Assembly: GCF_001570765.1 (NCBI RefSeq)
Contig: NZ_BCSH01000040.1
Span: forward strand, 17,379-81,378
DNA from: Nocardiopsis listeri NBRC 13360
GTDB lineage: Bacteria > Actinomycetota > Actinomycetes > Streptosporangiales > Streptosporangiaceae
Direction: 5' to 3'
Length of the DNA stretch: 64,000 bases
In this document: positions 34,227-42,459 of the stretch, piece after piece
Numbering within the stretch: the first letter of the stretch is position 1
Layout: every line of letters starts with the position of its first letter
The notes under the pieces: model-generated
Database searches by the model: none
Seen by the model: only the letters and a program-made list of their open reading frames with translations
What the model was told of the DNA's origin: nothing
Made by a program: the position numbers and the translations under genes

Positions 34227-34619
34227 ATGGATGTTCTCAGCAGCCGCGTGATGATCCACCCCACCGATCCGACGCGTAGCCGTTCCTTCTACCGTGACGT
34301 GCTCGAACTCGGCGTGCACCGCGAGTTCGGGCCGCCCGACGCGCCAGGAACCGTGTTCTTCCTCGGCAACGGCCTGTTGGAGGTGTCCGGGCACGCCGAA
34401 TCCTCCGGGGTGCCGTCGATGTCACTGTGGTTGCAGGTGCGCGACGTGCGCGCCGAGTACGCCCGAGTGACCGCTCTGGGCGCCCGGGGGCTGCGTCCCC
34501 CGCAGAAGGAGTTCTGGGGGTTGGTCGAGGCGTGGGTCGCCGACCCGGACGGGGTGCGCATCGTCCTGGTGCAGGTTCCGGACGACCACCCGTTGCGCCG
34601 GGACCAGCGCGAGTTCTGA
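34227..34619 (+). CDS. VOC (glyoxalase/bleomycin-resistance) family protein
   Basis: 130 residues with two beta-alpha-beta-beta-beta modules: VMIHPTDPTRSRSFYRDVL opens the first, and SLWLQVRDVRAEYARV the second, ending AWVADPDGVRIVLVQ. Metal ligands would include the early His14-like residue, a Glu in LLEVSG and the late residue in the second module, but exact ligands are unsure. Usual roles are metal-dependent isomerase, dioxygenase or antibiotic-binding protein; no neighbour points to one. ATG 34227 was chosen (cagga upstream); an in-frame ATG at 34218 is also possible. Confidence 0.8.
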   Translation: MDVLSSRVMIHPTDPTRSRSFYRDVLELGVHREFGPPDAPGTVFFLGNGLLEVSGHAESSGVPSMSLWLQVRDVRAEYARVTALGARGLRPPQKEFWGLVEAWVADPDGVRIVLVQVPDDHPLRRDQREF

Positions 34620-34674
34620 CCACCGGACGAGCCTGGCTCTCGCCCGCCCGATCCGTCGCCATCACGCGCCCAAT

Positions 34675-34701
34675 GACCCCGCCGACTCCCACGGCGGGGT
34701 C
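34675..34701 (+). terminator. Intrinsic terminator after the VOC gene
   Basis: Stem gaccccgccg / cggcggggtc (10 bp), 7-nt loop, followed by ttcttcgtt. The roughly 200 bases after it, up to the next gene, show no feature I can support. Confidence 0.75.
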
Positions 34702-34911
34702 TTCTTCGTTCGCGTCGTCTCCTCATAGCGCCGGCCCCGATGCGGCGAGGGGCACCACTTCACGACGACACGCCGGATCACGCTCCGGCACCGGTCCACT
34801 CGGCCCGGGCAGACTCTTGACCATCCCGTGCCATCCCCAACGGCTCGGGCGACCTCTCCTCTCCCCCCGTATCCCCACGGAAGACGACACCACCGAGAGA
34901 ACGGAGTCCAT

Positions 34912-36162
34912 GTGCGATCCGAGTGGCCGGGAGTAGGTGCACTTGTCAACAGGTGGAACGCGGTCCGCCGGGCCCGTGCCGAACAAGACCGGCGACGGGA
35001 GGACGACCGAGCGGAGAACCTCCCCGTCGACGAGGCCACCGGGGCACAGGAGGAGGCCGGCGCCGGTGACCTCCTACGGAACATCAGCGACACGTGCTGG
35101 CGGCTGTTGATCATCGGCGTGGTCGCCGGCCTGCTGGTCTACGGGCTGGTCCACCTGTCCGTGGTCACGCTTCCGGTGATCATCGCGGTGTTCCTGACCG
35201 CGTTGCTGATGCCGCTGGCCAACCGGCTGCGTCGGCCCAACATGATCCGACGCGCGGGGTTCGGCCGGGGCTCGTCCACGACCATCACCCTGCTCGTGGC
35301 GTTGATCGTCTACAGCGTGGCCGTCACCCTGATCGTGACGCCCGCGGTCGCCGGCTTCGGTGGCCTGGTGGAGAGCGTCAACCAGGCCATCACCCGGATC
35401 GGGTCGATTCAGCTGCCGTTCGGGCTCGATCCGGCCCTGCTCACCGAGGCCATCGACAACGCCTGGAACCAGGCCAGGTCCCTGATCTCGAACAACTCCG
35501 ACCAGATCCTCAGTGGCGCGTGGACGGCGACCACCGCCGTGTCCCGGATCGTGCTCGGAATCGTGCTGATCCTCGTCCTGACGATCTACTTCCTGCACTC
35601 GGGCGACAAGCTCATGGAGTGGATCGCGCGGCTGCTGCCGCCCCGTTCTCGCCCGATCCTGCACCGCTCCTCCCGAGTGACCTGGGACGTCATGGGTCAC
35701 TACGTTCGGGGCGTGGCGCTGGTGGGCCTGTTCGACGCGGTGGGCGTCGGTATCGCGCTGCTCCTGCTGATCGACACCGGCCTGGCGGTCCCTCTGATCG
35801 TCCTCACCTTCGTCGGGGCGTTCCTGCCGGTCGTCGGCGCGTTCGTGAGCGGTCTTCTGGCCGTTCTGGTGGCCCTGGTGACCGAGGGCTGGATCGTGGC
35901 GCTGATCATCCTCGGCGTCGTGCTGCTGGTGCAGCAGTTGGAGAGCAACGTTTTCGCGCCGCGCGTCTACGGCCGATCCCTGGACCTGCCCTCCGCCGTG
36001 GTGTTGATCGCGCTCACCGTCGGCGGTTTCCTCGGCGGCATCGCGGGGTTGTTCCTGGCCACCCCGATCGCCGCGGTGCTGGCGGCGCTGCTGCGCGAAC
36101 GCCCGGGGAGCGGGCCGGACACCGCGCCCCTCTCCGAGCCGGACGGTACACCTACGCCCTAG
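34912..36162 (+). CDS. AI-2E family transporter (YdiK/PerM-like)
   Basis: 416 residues. A charged N-terminal tail (1-50) is followed by about eight membrane helices. The loop between helices 3 and 4 holds a long amphipathic stretch (VNQAITRIGSIQLPFG), and the conserved C-terminal block LVQQLESNVFAPRVYGRSLDLP is diagnostic. The family name comes from E. coli TqsA, but many members export other solutes or ions, so the substrate is unknown. GTG 34912 lies 5 nt after acggag. An ATG at 34910 in another frame opens only an 8-codon reading frame ending in TAG just inside the gene. Confidence 0.88.
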   Translation: MRSEWPGVGALVNRWNAVRRARAEQDRRREDDRAENLPVDEATGAQEEAGAGDLLRNISDTCWRLLIIGVVAGLLVYGLVHLSVVTLPVIIAVFLTALLMPLANRLRRPNMIRRAGFGRGSSTTITLLVALIVYSVAVTLIVTPAVAGFGGLVESVNQAITRIGSIQLPFGLDPALLTEAIDNAWNQARSLISNNSDQILSGAWTATTAVSRIVLGIVLILVLTIYFLHSGDKLMEWIARLLPPRSRPILHRSSRVTWDVMGHYVRGVALVGLFDAVGVGIALLLLIDTGLAVPLIVLTFVGAFLPVVGAFVSGLLAVLVALVTEGWIVALIILGVVLLVQQLESNVFAPRVYGRSLDLPSAVVLIALTVGGFLGGIAGLFLATPIAAVLAALLRERPGSGPDTAPLSEPDGTPTP

Positions 36163-36192
36163 TACACCGAGGTGGCTCCGGTGCCGGGCCCG

Positions 36193-36198
36193 TAACCT
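36193..36198 (+). promoter_or_regulatory. -10 element of a probable leaderless transcript
   Basis: TAACCT followed by 6 nt and ATG 36205, with no Shine-Dalgarno, as expected for a leaderless mRNA. Confidence 0.45.
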
Positions 36199-36204
36199 GA
36201 CTCC

Positions 36205-37302
36205 ATGATCAAGCGCGAAGATACCGACCTCGACGTCGACGCCATGCTCCAAGACCTGCGGACGCTCGTGGAGGTCGAGTCCCCTTCTCGGGACCTCGCC
36301 GCTCTGCGAAGGTCGGCCGAGGCGGTGGCCGCGCTGGTCGAGCACCGCATGGGCGGGCGCGCCACCCTCGTGGACGGGCCGGCCGGGACGCACGTGCGCT
36401 GGTCGGGCGGGGGTACGCCCCGGGTCCTGGTGCTCGGCCACCACGACACGGTCTTCCCCTTGGGCACCCTGGAGCACCGCCCGTTCCGGGTGGAGGGCGG
36501 TCACGCCACGGGCCCTGGTGTCTACGACATGCTGGGCGGCCTGGTGCAGGCGATCCACGGTCTGGCCACGTTGGAGGATCCCTCCGGGGTGGAGCTGTTG
36601 GTGACCGCCGACGAGGAGGTCGGCTCGCATTACTCGCGGGCGCTCATCGAGGAGCGGGCGCGGGCGTGCGACGCGGTGCTGGTGTTCGAGGGCGCCACCG
36701 CGGACGGGCACCTGAAGGTCGCCCGTAAGGGCTGCGGGACGTTCGAGGTGGCGGTGCGCGGCGTGGCCTCACACGCCGGGTTGGAACCCGAGGCGGGCGT
36801 GAACGCGCTGGTGGAGGCCGCCCACCAGGTTCTGGCGATCGCCGCGTTGGATCGCCCAGAGGTGGGCACGACAGTGACGCCGACCGTGGCCGCGGCGGGG
36901 ACCACCGACAACGTGGTGCCGGCGGAGGCCACGATCGTGGTGGACGTGCGTGTGCCCTCCGCGGCGGAGAAGGACCGGGTGGAGACGGCGTTCGCGAATC
37001 TGAGCCCGGTCCTGGCGGGCGCGGAGCTCACGGTGACGGGTTCGGTGAACCGGCCGCCGATGCCGCCGGAGGGGGCGGCGGAGCTGCTGGCGAAGGCCCG
37101 GTGGTCGCTGCCGGGAATCGAGGGTGTAGCGGTGGGCGGTGGCAGCGACGGCAACTTCACCGCGGCGTCGGGCGTGCCCACGTTGGACGGGTTGGGCGCG
37201 GTCGGAGGCGGCGCGCACGCCGACCACGAGTACCTGGTGGTGGACTCCATGGTCGAGCGCGCGCGGCTGGCCGCCGACCTGGTGAGGGCGATCCGCACCT
37301 GA
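36205..37302 (+). CDS. M20 family metallopeptidase (carboxypeptidase G2-like)
   Basis: 365 residues. The M20 metal-site motifs are all present: GHHDTV (His79, Asp81), the bridging Asp108 in GPGVYDM, catalytic Glu137 and ligand Glu138 (TADEEVG), Glu162 (FEGA), and a late His in AHADHEYL. A dimerisation domain is inserted at about 175-285. The GPGVYDMLGG and VARKGCG motifs place it near glutamate carboxypeptidase/CPG2-like enzymes. Cytoplasmic, no signal peptide. Substrate (N-acyl amino acid or dipeptide) unknown. It converges on the galactonate operon with only 18 nt between stop codons and no clear terminator there. Confidence 0.88.
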   Translation: MIKREDTDLDVDAMLQDLRTLVEVESPSRDLAALRRSAEAVAALVEHRMGGRATLVDGPAGTHVRWSGGGTPRVLVLGHHDTVFPLGTLEHRPFRVEGGHATGPGVYDMLGGLVQAIHGLATLEDPSGVELLVTADEEVGSHYSRALIEERARACDAVLVFEGATADGHLKVARKGCGTFEVAVRGVASHAGLEPEAGVNALVEAAHQVLAIAALDRPEVGTTVTPTVAAAGTTDNVVPAEATIVVDVRVPSAAEKDRVETAFANLSPVLAGAELTVTGSVNRPPMPPEGAAELLAKARWSLPGIEGVAVGGGSDGNFTAASGVPTLDGLGAVGGGAHADHEYLVVDSMVERARLAADLVRAIRT

Positions 37303-37320
37303 CCCACGAAGTCGCCGGGG

Positions 37321-37917
37321 TCAGAGGAGTTCGGCGAGGAGGGGGATCTGGTCGGGGTCGGCCAGTGCCGAGCCGACCGCCACCATCCGTGCCCCCGCGT
37401 CGAAGTACTCTCGCGCGTTGTGGGCGTCCATGCCGCCGGTGGCGACGATCCGCACGTCGGGGAAGGGCCCGCGCATGGCACGGAACCACTCCGTGCCCAG
37501 GGCCGTGGCGGGGAAGGCCTTCACCCAGTGTCCGCCCGCCTTCAGCACGCCCTGGATGTCGCTCGGAGTGGCCACTCCGGGCAGGTGGGGCAGGCCCGCG
37601 GCCTCCGATGCGGCCATCACCTGGGCGTCGAAGCCCGGGGCTACGGTGAAGGCGGCGCCGGCCAGGGCCACGGCTCGGACCTGCTCGGTGCAGATCACGG
37701 TGCCCGCGCCGACGGGGTGGCCGCGTTCGGCCCCGGCCCGAGCGGTCGCTCGCAACGCCTCCAGGCCCGCTTCGTCCCGGGCGGGTACCTCGATCGCGGT
37801 GACACCCAGTTCCCAGGCACGTTCGGCCAACGCGACGGTGGTGTCGACGGGCATGCCGCGCAGGATCGCCAGCACGCTGTGTCCGGTGAACAGGCCGTCC
37901 AGACCCTCGTCACTCAT
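37321..37917 (-). CDS. KDPG/KDPGal aldolase (class I)
   Basis: 198 residues, (beta/alpha)8 barrel. The motifs are VLAILRGMP at the start, IEVPARD (Glu43 general acid/base), GAGTV (70-74), PGVATPSD and WVKAFPA, with Schiff-base Lys133. Cleaves 2-keto-3-deoxy-6-phospho-sugar acid to pyruvate and glyceraldehyde 3-phosphate. Because D-galactonate dehydratase is in the same operon, the galacto epimer (DgoA activity) is the likely substrate; KDPG cannot be excluded. It overlaps the kinase gene by 8 nt and is the last gene of the 11-gene operon. Confidence 0.88.
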   Translation of the reverse strand: MSDEGLDGLFTGHSVLAILRGMPVDTTVALAERAWELGVTAIEVPARDEAGLEALRATARAGAERGHPVGAGTVICTEQVRAVALAGAAFTVAPGFDAQVMAASEAAGLPHLPGVATPSDIQGVLKAGGHWVKAFPATALGTEWFRAMRGPFPDVRIVATGGMDAHNAREYFDAGARMVAVGSALADPDQIPLLAELL

Positions 37918-38890
37918 GGTCGTCTCCTCTCATCGCGGCCATCGCCGCGGAGGCTCGGTCGATCCACCGCTCGTCGGGGACCGACAACAGTTCGTCCAGC
38001 TGTTCCGCAGGGGGTGGGGCGGCGAGGTCGCCGGTCACCCGTAGGACACGCCCCGCGCACAGGTGCCCCAGTCGTAGGCGTCCCGTGGCGTCCAGGTCGC
38101 GCAGTTCGCCGGCCAGGTACCCGGCGGCGAACGCGTCTCCGGCGCCCACCGGTTCGACGACCTCCACCGCCGGTGCGGGTACGTGGCGTTCCGTGTCACC
38201 GTCGAACTCGGTGGCCCCGTGTTCGGCGTCCTTGACCACCAGACGATCCACCTCGGGCAGGAGTGAGCGCACCTCGCGGGCCGTGGTGGTACCCCACAGT
38301 TCCTCCGCCTCGTCCCTGCCGACGAAGACGAGGTCGGCGCGCCGGGCCAGTTCCAGCAGACGAGTGGCCGCCCGCCCGGGGCTCCACAGCCGGGGCCGGT
38401 GGTTGACGTCGAAGCCCACCCTCAGCTCGGGGTCGGTGAGCAGGCGCTCGGCGAGGGCGTCGCACTCGGGTGAAAGGGCCGGGGTGATACCCGATAGGTG
38501 CACCGTCTCGGCCGCCCGGACATGGGGGTGATCGGCGATGTGGGGCCCGAGCGCCGAGGCCGCCGATCCCGCCCGGTAGTAGTGGACCGTGCTCCCCGAG
38601 GGCGAGGGGTCCTTGGCGATCAGACCCGTGGGGCGGTCGGGGTCGACGCGGACGCCGGACACGTCCACGCCCCGACGTCCCACGCTCCGCGTGACCACCC
38701 GTCCGAAGGGGTCGTCGCCCACGGCACTCAGCCAGGCGGAGCGGTGGCCCAGCGCCGCCAGTCCGCAGGCGACGTTGGACTCGGCGCCGGCGACGCCCAT
38801 CACCAGGTTCGATGTCCGGTCCAAGGGGAGCGGTTCGGTCGCGGTGAGCAGCAGCATGGTCTCACCGACACAGGTCACTCGGGGCGTCAC
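37910..38890 (-). CDS. PfkB-family 2-keto-3-deoxy-sugar-acid kinase
   Basis: 326 residues. Ribokinase/PfkB fold with AGAESNVACGLAALG near 34-48, the KDG-kinase signature DVNHRPRLW (161-169) and the ATP/anion-hole motif GAGD (249-252, catalytic Asp252). E. coli uses a different family (DgoK) for 2-keto-3-deoxygalactonate; here a KdgK-type enzyme takes that place in the operon. It would phosphorylate C6 before aldol cleavage. GTG 38890 overlaps the previous stop (GTGA), and ggaggg lies 5 nt upstream. Confidence 0.88.
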   Translation of the reverse strand: MTPRVTCVGETMLLLTATEPLPLDRTSNLVMGVAGAESNVACGLAALGHRSAWLSAVGDDPFGRVVTRSVGRRGVDVSGVRVDPDRPTGLIAKDPSPSGSTVHYYRAGSAASALGPHIADHPHVRAAETVHLSGITPALSPECDALAERLLTDPELRVGFDVNHRPRLWSPGRAATRLLELARRADLVFVGRDEAEELWGTTTAREVRSLLPEVDRLVVKDAEHGATEFDGDTERHVPAPAVEVVEPVGAGDAFAAGYLAGELRDLDATGRLRLGHLCAGRVLRVTGDLAAPPPAEQLDELLSVPDERWIDRASAAMAAMRGDDHE

Positions 38891-39747
38891 GGGTTCCCTC
38901 CGAAGTACCGGACCGGCGGGGCGCCGACCTCCACGGGGACTGCGAAGAGCGCACCGTCGAAGGGACCGGGGTCGCGCAGGCCCACCGTGGCGGAGGTGAC
39001 GAAGAGCCGGGGTCGCGGCCCGTCCACGACGCACACGCTCGTGGGTTGGGCGGCGGGTAGGGCGACCACGCGTTCCAGGCTCCCGTCCGGGTCGTAGCGG
39101 TGCACCCGCCCGGCTCCCCAGAGCGCGACCCACAGGTGTCCTTCCGAGTCGACCTGCATCCCGTCGGGGTCGCCTTCGTCGACGCGGACGAAGACGGACG
39201 GGTTCGTGGGTTCCCCGGTCGCGGAGACCTCGTAGGTGTCGATCCTGCCCGCGGCGCTGTCGGCGAGGTACATGCGGGAGCCGTCGGCGGTGAAGGCCGG
39301 CCCGTTGGGGACCGTGTAGCCCTCCAGGACCCGGACGACCCCGCCGGCGGGGTCGGCGCGGTAGAGCGCACCGGCGCCGGGTGTGCCGTCATAGGCCATC
39401 GATCCGGCCCAGAATCTCCCCTGGGGATCGCAGCAGCCGTCGTTCATCCTCATCGGTGTGGCCGCCTCGTCCTCGGGTCTGGCCAGCCACCGGGGTCGGG
39501 CGTCCTCGGCGAGCAGCGCCACCCCGGTGCCCGCGGCCGCGACGTAGGTTCCCGGCCGGTCCCGTACGGGGGCGACCGCGCCCAAGGGCGCGTTCAGGTC
39601 GACGAGCACCTGGGCCGGTCCGGGCAGACCGGGGTCGAGCCGCAGGAGCCTGCCGGTGAGGATGTCCACCATGAGCAGGTCCGGGCCGTGAAGGCGCAGG
39701 CCCTCCCCGAGTTCGAAGCGGTCCGTGCTCCACGGTTCGTGTCGCAT
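38887..39747 (-). CDS. SMP-30/gluconolactonase-family sugar lactonase
   Basis: 286 residues, six-bladed propeller. The metal site residues are visible: Glu15 (LGEGL), Asn102 (MRMNDG), Asn148 (VPNGPAF) and the catalytic Asp195 (PDGMQVD). It opens an aldono-lactone, in this context probably D-galactono-1,4- or 1,5-lactone made by one of the operon's dehydrogenases, giving galactonate. ATG 39747 has gaggaggag about 9 nt upstream. An earlier ATG (39756) sits directly against that site and is less likely. Stops 16 nt after dgoD ends. Confidence 0.87.
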   Translation of the reverse strand: MRHEPWSTDRFELGEGLRLHGPDLLMVDILTGRLLRLDPGLPGPAQVLVDLNAPLGAVAPVRDRPGTYVAAAGTGVALLAEDARPRWLARPEDEAATPMRMNDGCCDPQGRFWAGSMAYDGTPGAGALYRADPAGGVVRVLEGYTVPNGPAFTADGSRMYLADSAAGRIDTYEVSATGEPTNPSVFVRVDEGDPDGMQVDSEGHLWVALWGAGRVHRYDPDGSLERVVALPAAQPTSVCVVDGPRPRLFVTSATVGLRDPGPFDGALFAVPVEVGAPPVRYFGGNP

Positions 39748-39763
39748 ATGCGTCATCTCCTCC

Positions 39764-40909
39764 TCACCATTCCGCGAAGGATCCGTCGTCGTGGGTCCAC
39801 AGTGGGGGACGCCAACGGTGGCCCTTCCGATCCGCCCTTCGGACGGCGTCCTCGTCCACTTCCACGCCCAGCCCCGGGGTGTCGGTCCTGTGGATGTGCC
39901 CGTCGGGGAAGTCGAAGACGTCGGTGTCCAGGACGTAGTCGAGCAGTTCGGCGTCCCTGTTGTAGTGGATGCCGATGCTCTGTTCCTGGATGAGGAAGTT
40001 GGGGGTGGCGAAGGCGATCTGGAGGCTCGCCGCCAGGGCCAGGGGGCCGAGCGGGCAGTGCGGTGCCAGGAGGACGTCGTAGGTCTCGGCCAGGGAGGCG
40101 ATCCTGCGCACCTCGGAGATCCCTCCCGCGTGGGACAGGTCGGGTTGGGCGACCGCGATGCCGGCCTGGAGGGCGGGGAGGAAGTCGCTGCGGCCGAACA
40201 GGCGCTCTCCCGTGGCGATGGGCACCGGGCTGCACCGTACGACGTCGCCCAGCAGGTGCCCGTACTCGGGCAGCACGGGTTCCTCCACGAACATGGGACG
40301 CAGGGGTTCCAGCAGGGGCAGGACCCGGCGTGCGGTGGCCGCGTTGAAGCGGCCGTGGAAGTCCACGGCCACGTCCCGGTCCGGGCCCAGTACCTCGCGC
40401 ACCCCGGCCAGCCGTTCCACGACGTCGTCGAGCTCGCGGACGGTGGCCGAGCGTCCCATCACCCCCGAGGCGTTCATCTTCACGGCGGTCAGACCGGACT
40501 CCACGCGCGCGGCGACCGAGTCCGCCAACTCCGCCGGGTCGTCGCCGCCGACCCAGCCGTACACGCGCACCTTGTCTCGGACGGGGCCGCCGAGGAGTCG
40601 GTGCACGGGAACGCCCAGGGTCTTGCCCGCGATGTCCCACAACGCCTGGTCGAGCCCCGCGACCGCGCTGGAGAGCACCGGGCCGCCCCGGTAGAAGGCG
40701 GCCTTGGTGAGTCGCTGCCAGTGGTACTCGATGGGGGCGGGGTCCTGGCCCAGGAGGAGTTCGGACAGCTCCTCCACCGCGGCCCGCACGGTCTCGGCCC
40801 GGCCCTCCACCACGGGCTCGCCCCAGCCGACGATCCCGGCGTCGGTCTCCACCCGGCACATCAGCCACCGGGGCGGCACCAGGAAGGTCTCGATACGGGT
40901 GATTCTCAC
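39764..40909 (-). CDS. dgoD: D-galactonate dehydratase
   Basis: 381 residues, one fewer than E. coli DgoD. It follows that protein almost along its whole length (PPRWL, WGEPVVEGRA, FYRGGPVL, GLDQALWDI, YGWVGGD, QPDLSHAGGI, QEQSIGIHYN). Mandelate-racemase-subgroup enolase residues are in register: Asp183 and His185 (VDFHGR), Glu209 (FVEEPV), Glu235 (ATGERL), His284 (APHCPLGP). Converts D-galactonate to 2-keto-3-deoxy-D-galactonate. GTG 40909 overlaps the regulator's stop by 4 nt (GTGA). It is the key gene that names the pathway of the operon. Confidence 0.95.
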   Translation of the reverse strand: MRITRIETFLVPPRWLMCRVETDAGIVGWGEPVVEGRAETVRAAVEELSELLLGQDPAPIEYHWQRLTKAAFYRGGPVLSSAVAGLDQALWDIAGKTLGVPVHRLLGGPVRDKVRVYGWVGGDDPAELADSVAARVESGLTAVKMNASGVMGRSATVRELDDVVERLAGVREVLGPDRDVAVDFHGRFNAATARRVLPLLEPLRPMFVEEPVLPEYGHLLGDVVRCSPVPIATGERLFGRSDFLPALQAGIAVAQPDLSHAGGISEVRRIASLAETYDVLLAPHCPLGPLALAASLQIAFATPNFLIQEQSIGIHYNRDAELLDYVLDTDVFDFPDGHIHRTDTPGLGVEVDEDAVRRADRKGHRWRPPLWTHDDGSFAEW

Positions 40910-41637
40910 TGTGGTCTCTCCAGTCGGTCTTCGGTCGCGTCGTACTCGGTGACGCGAAGCTGGTCCGCCCTGGCCTGGGCCAGCAGGGAACGCATGGCGG
41001 ACTCGGCCGCGAGGGGGTCGCCGGCGACGACCGCCTCGGTGACCGCGCCGTGGCTGGGCACCGGGTCGCCGTGGTCGCCCCCGTGGACCAGGCGGTCGCG
41101 TTCGGACAGCCCCGCGGCGAAGAAGACGTCCGTGCGGGTGAACAGTTCGTTGTGCGTGGCGTCCAGCAGGGCCCTGTGCCAGCGCAGGTCGGCCCGTACG
41201 GCCGCTTCGGCCGGCCCCTCGACCGAGGCCGCTATGTCGGCGAGCGCGGCGCGCAGCTCGACGACGTCGGCGTCCTCACGGCGCCCGGCCGCCAGCCTGG
41301 CGGCGGCCGGTTCCAAGGCGTCACGCAGTTCGGCCAGTTCCTGGAAGAAGACGTCGCCCGCCCCGGCGGCGATCCGCCACCGGACCACGTCGGGGTCGAG
41401 CAGGTTCCAATCCCCTCGCGGACGCACGAACGTCCCCTTCTTCTGCCGTGAGCCCACCAGGCCCTTGGCCGCCAGCACCTTGATCGCCTCGCGGAGAGCG
41501 GTCAGGCTCAGGTCGAGTTCCTCGCTGAGGGCGACCAGGTCGATCGTCTCCCCCTCACCGAACCCGCCGGAGAGCAGTCGCTCACCCAACAACCGCACCG
41601 TCTGGCCGTGCACACCGCGTCCCGAATAGGCCGCCAT
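40906..41637 (-). CDS. GntR/FCD-family transcriptional regulator (DgoR-like)
   Basis: 243 residues. An N-terminal winged helix (about 8-75; LVALSEELDLSLTALREAIKVLAAKGLV) is followed by an all-helical FCD ligand-binding domain with Asp/His metal-site residues (DLRWHRALLDATHN). Same domain type as E. coli DgoR, which is inactivated by D-galactonate. It lies directly upstream of and overlapping dgoD, inside the operon, so it is probably autoregulated and acts on the promoter near 48420-48474. ATG 41637 follows ggaggaag; the frame extends upstream without another good start. Confidence 0.88.
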   Translation of the reverse strand: MAAYSGRGVHGQTVRLLGERLLSGGFGEGETIDLVALSEELDLSLTALREAIKVLAAKGLVGSRQKKGTFVRPRGDWNLLDPDVVRWRIAAGAGDVFFQELAELRDALEPAAARLAAGRREDADVVELRAALADIAASVEGPAEAAVRADLRWHRALLDATHNELFTRTDVFFAAGLSERDRLVHGGDHGDPVPSHGAVTEAVVAGDPLAAESAMRSLLAQARADQLRVTEYDATEDRLERPQ

Positions 41638-41662
41638 CACTTCCTCCGCTCCAGGCGTCCGG

Positions 41663-42418
41663 TCACGAGGACGCCTTGTAGATACTCCACCCTCCGTCGA
41701 CCGGGACACTCGCCCCGGTGACGTAGGAGGCCTCGGCGGAGGCCAGGAAGGAGATGACGGAGGCGACCTCGTCGGGGTCCCCGAAGCGACCCGCGGCGGT
41801 CTGGGCGACGCTGGCGCGACGTTCTTCCTCCCCCACGCCCTCCCAGGCGGCGGTGAGGACGGGTCCGGGCAGTACGCAGTTGACGCGCACCTTCGGTCCG
41901 TACTCGACGGCGAGTTGGCGGGTCAGGGCGGTGAGGCCGCCCTTGCCGGTGGCGTAGGCCGGTCGGCCGGGCAGCCCGAACCAGGCGTGGACCGAGGAGG
42001 TGAGGACCACGCTTCCCTCACGGGCGATCAGGTCGTCCAGGCAGGCGCGCACCCCCAGGAACGCCCCGGTGAGGTTGACGGACAGTTGGCGCTCCCAGGA
42101 GGCGAGCGAGGTCTGGTGTGCGGGTGCCTCCTCGAACGTGTAGGCGTTGGAGACGAGGACGTCCACCGGCCCGAAGGCGCTTCGGGCCTGGGCCACGACC
42201 CCGTCCCAGGAGGCCTCGTCGCTCACGTCCGCCCGTACGGCCAGCGCGCTTCCGCCCTGCGCACGGATGCGTTCGGCGGCCCCCTCCAGGCTCGGGGACA
42301 GGTCGGTCATCACCACCGCGGCCCCCTCGGCGGCGAGGTGGCGGGCGGTGGCCTCGCCGATGCCCCGTGCCGCTCCGGTGACCACCGCGGTCACTCCGTC
42401 GTGCCTGGTCTTCGTCAT
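41663..42418 (-). CDS. SDR-family dehydrogenase, probable sugar 1-dehydrogenase
   Basis: 251 residues. Classical SDR: cofactor motif TGAARGIG (14-21), NAY in place of NNAG near 91, Asn115 (SVNLTG), Ser142, Tyr155 and Lys159 (YATGK), and a C-terminal YVTGASVPVDGGW. Asp39 after beta-2 (VVMTDLS) predicts NAD preference. In this operon the fitting reaction is D-galactose to galactono-lactone, which the lactonase gene then completes; this is inferred. ATG 42418 has ggagag close upstream. A longer start at 42463 would overlap the DUF4380 gene. Confidence 0.87.
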   Translation of the reverse strand: MTKTRHDGVTAVVTGAARGIGEATARHLAAEGAAVVMTDLSPSLEGAAERIRAQGGSALAVRADVSDEASWDGVVAQARSAFGPVDVLVSNAYTFEEAPAHQTSLASWERQLSVNLTGAFLGVRACLDDLIAREGSVVLTSSVHAWFGLPGRPAYATGKGGLTALTRQLAVEYGPKVRVNCVLPGPVLTAAWEGVGEEERRASVAQTAAGRFGDPDEVASVISFLASAEASYVTGASVPVDGGWSIYKASS

Positions 42419-42459
42419 GTCTCTCCATGGAGTGGTCGATGTGTCGGGTTCACGGTCGG

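Noticed and set aside
34910..34936. Eight-codon ORF (ATG TGC ... TAG) overlapping the AI-2E transporter start
   Set aside because: Could be an upstream regulatory peptide, but it shares its ribosome-binding site with the GTG start and is most simply chance.
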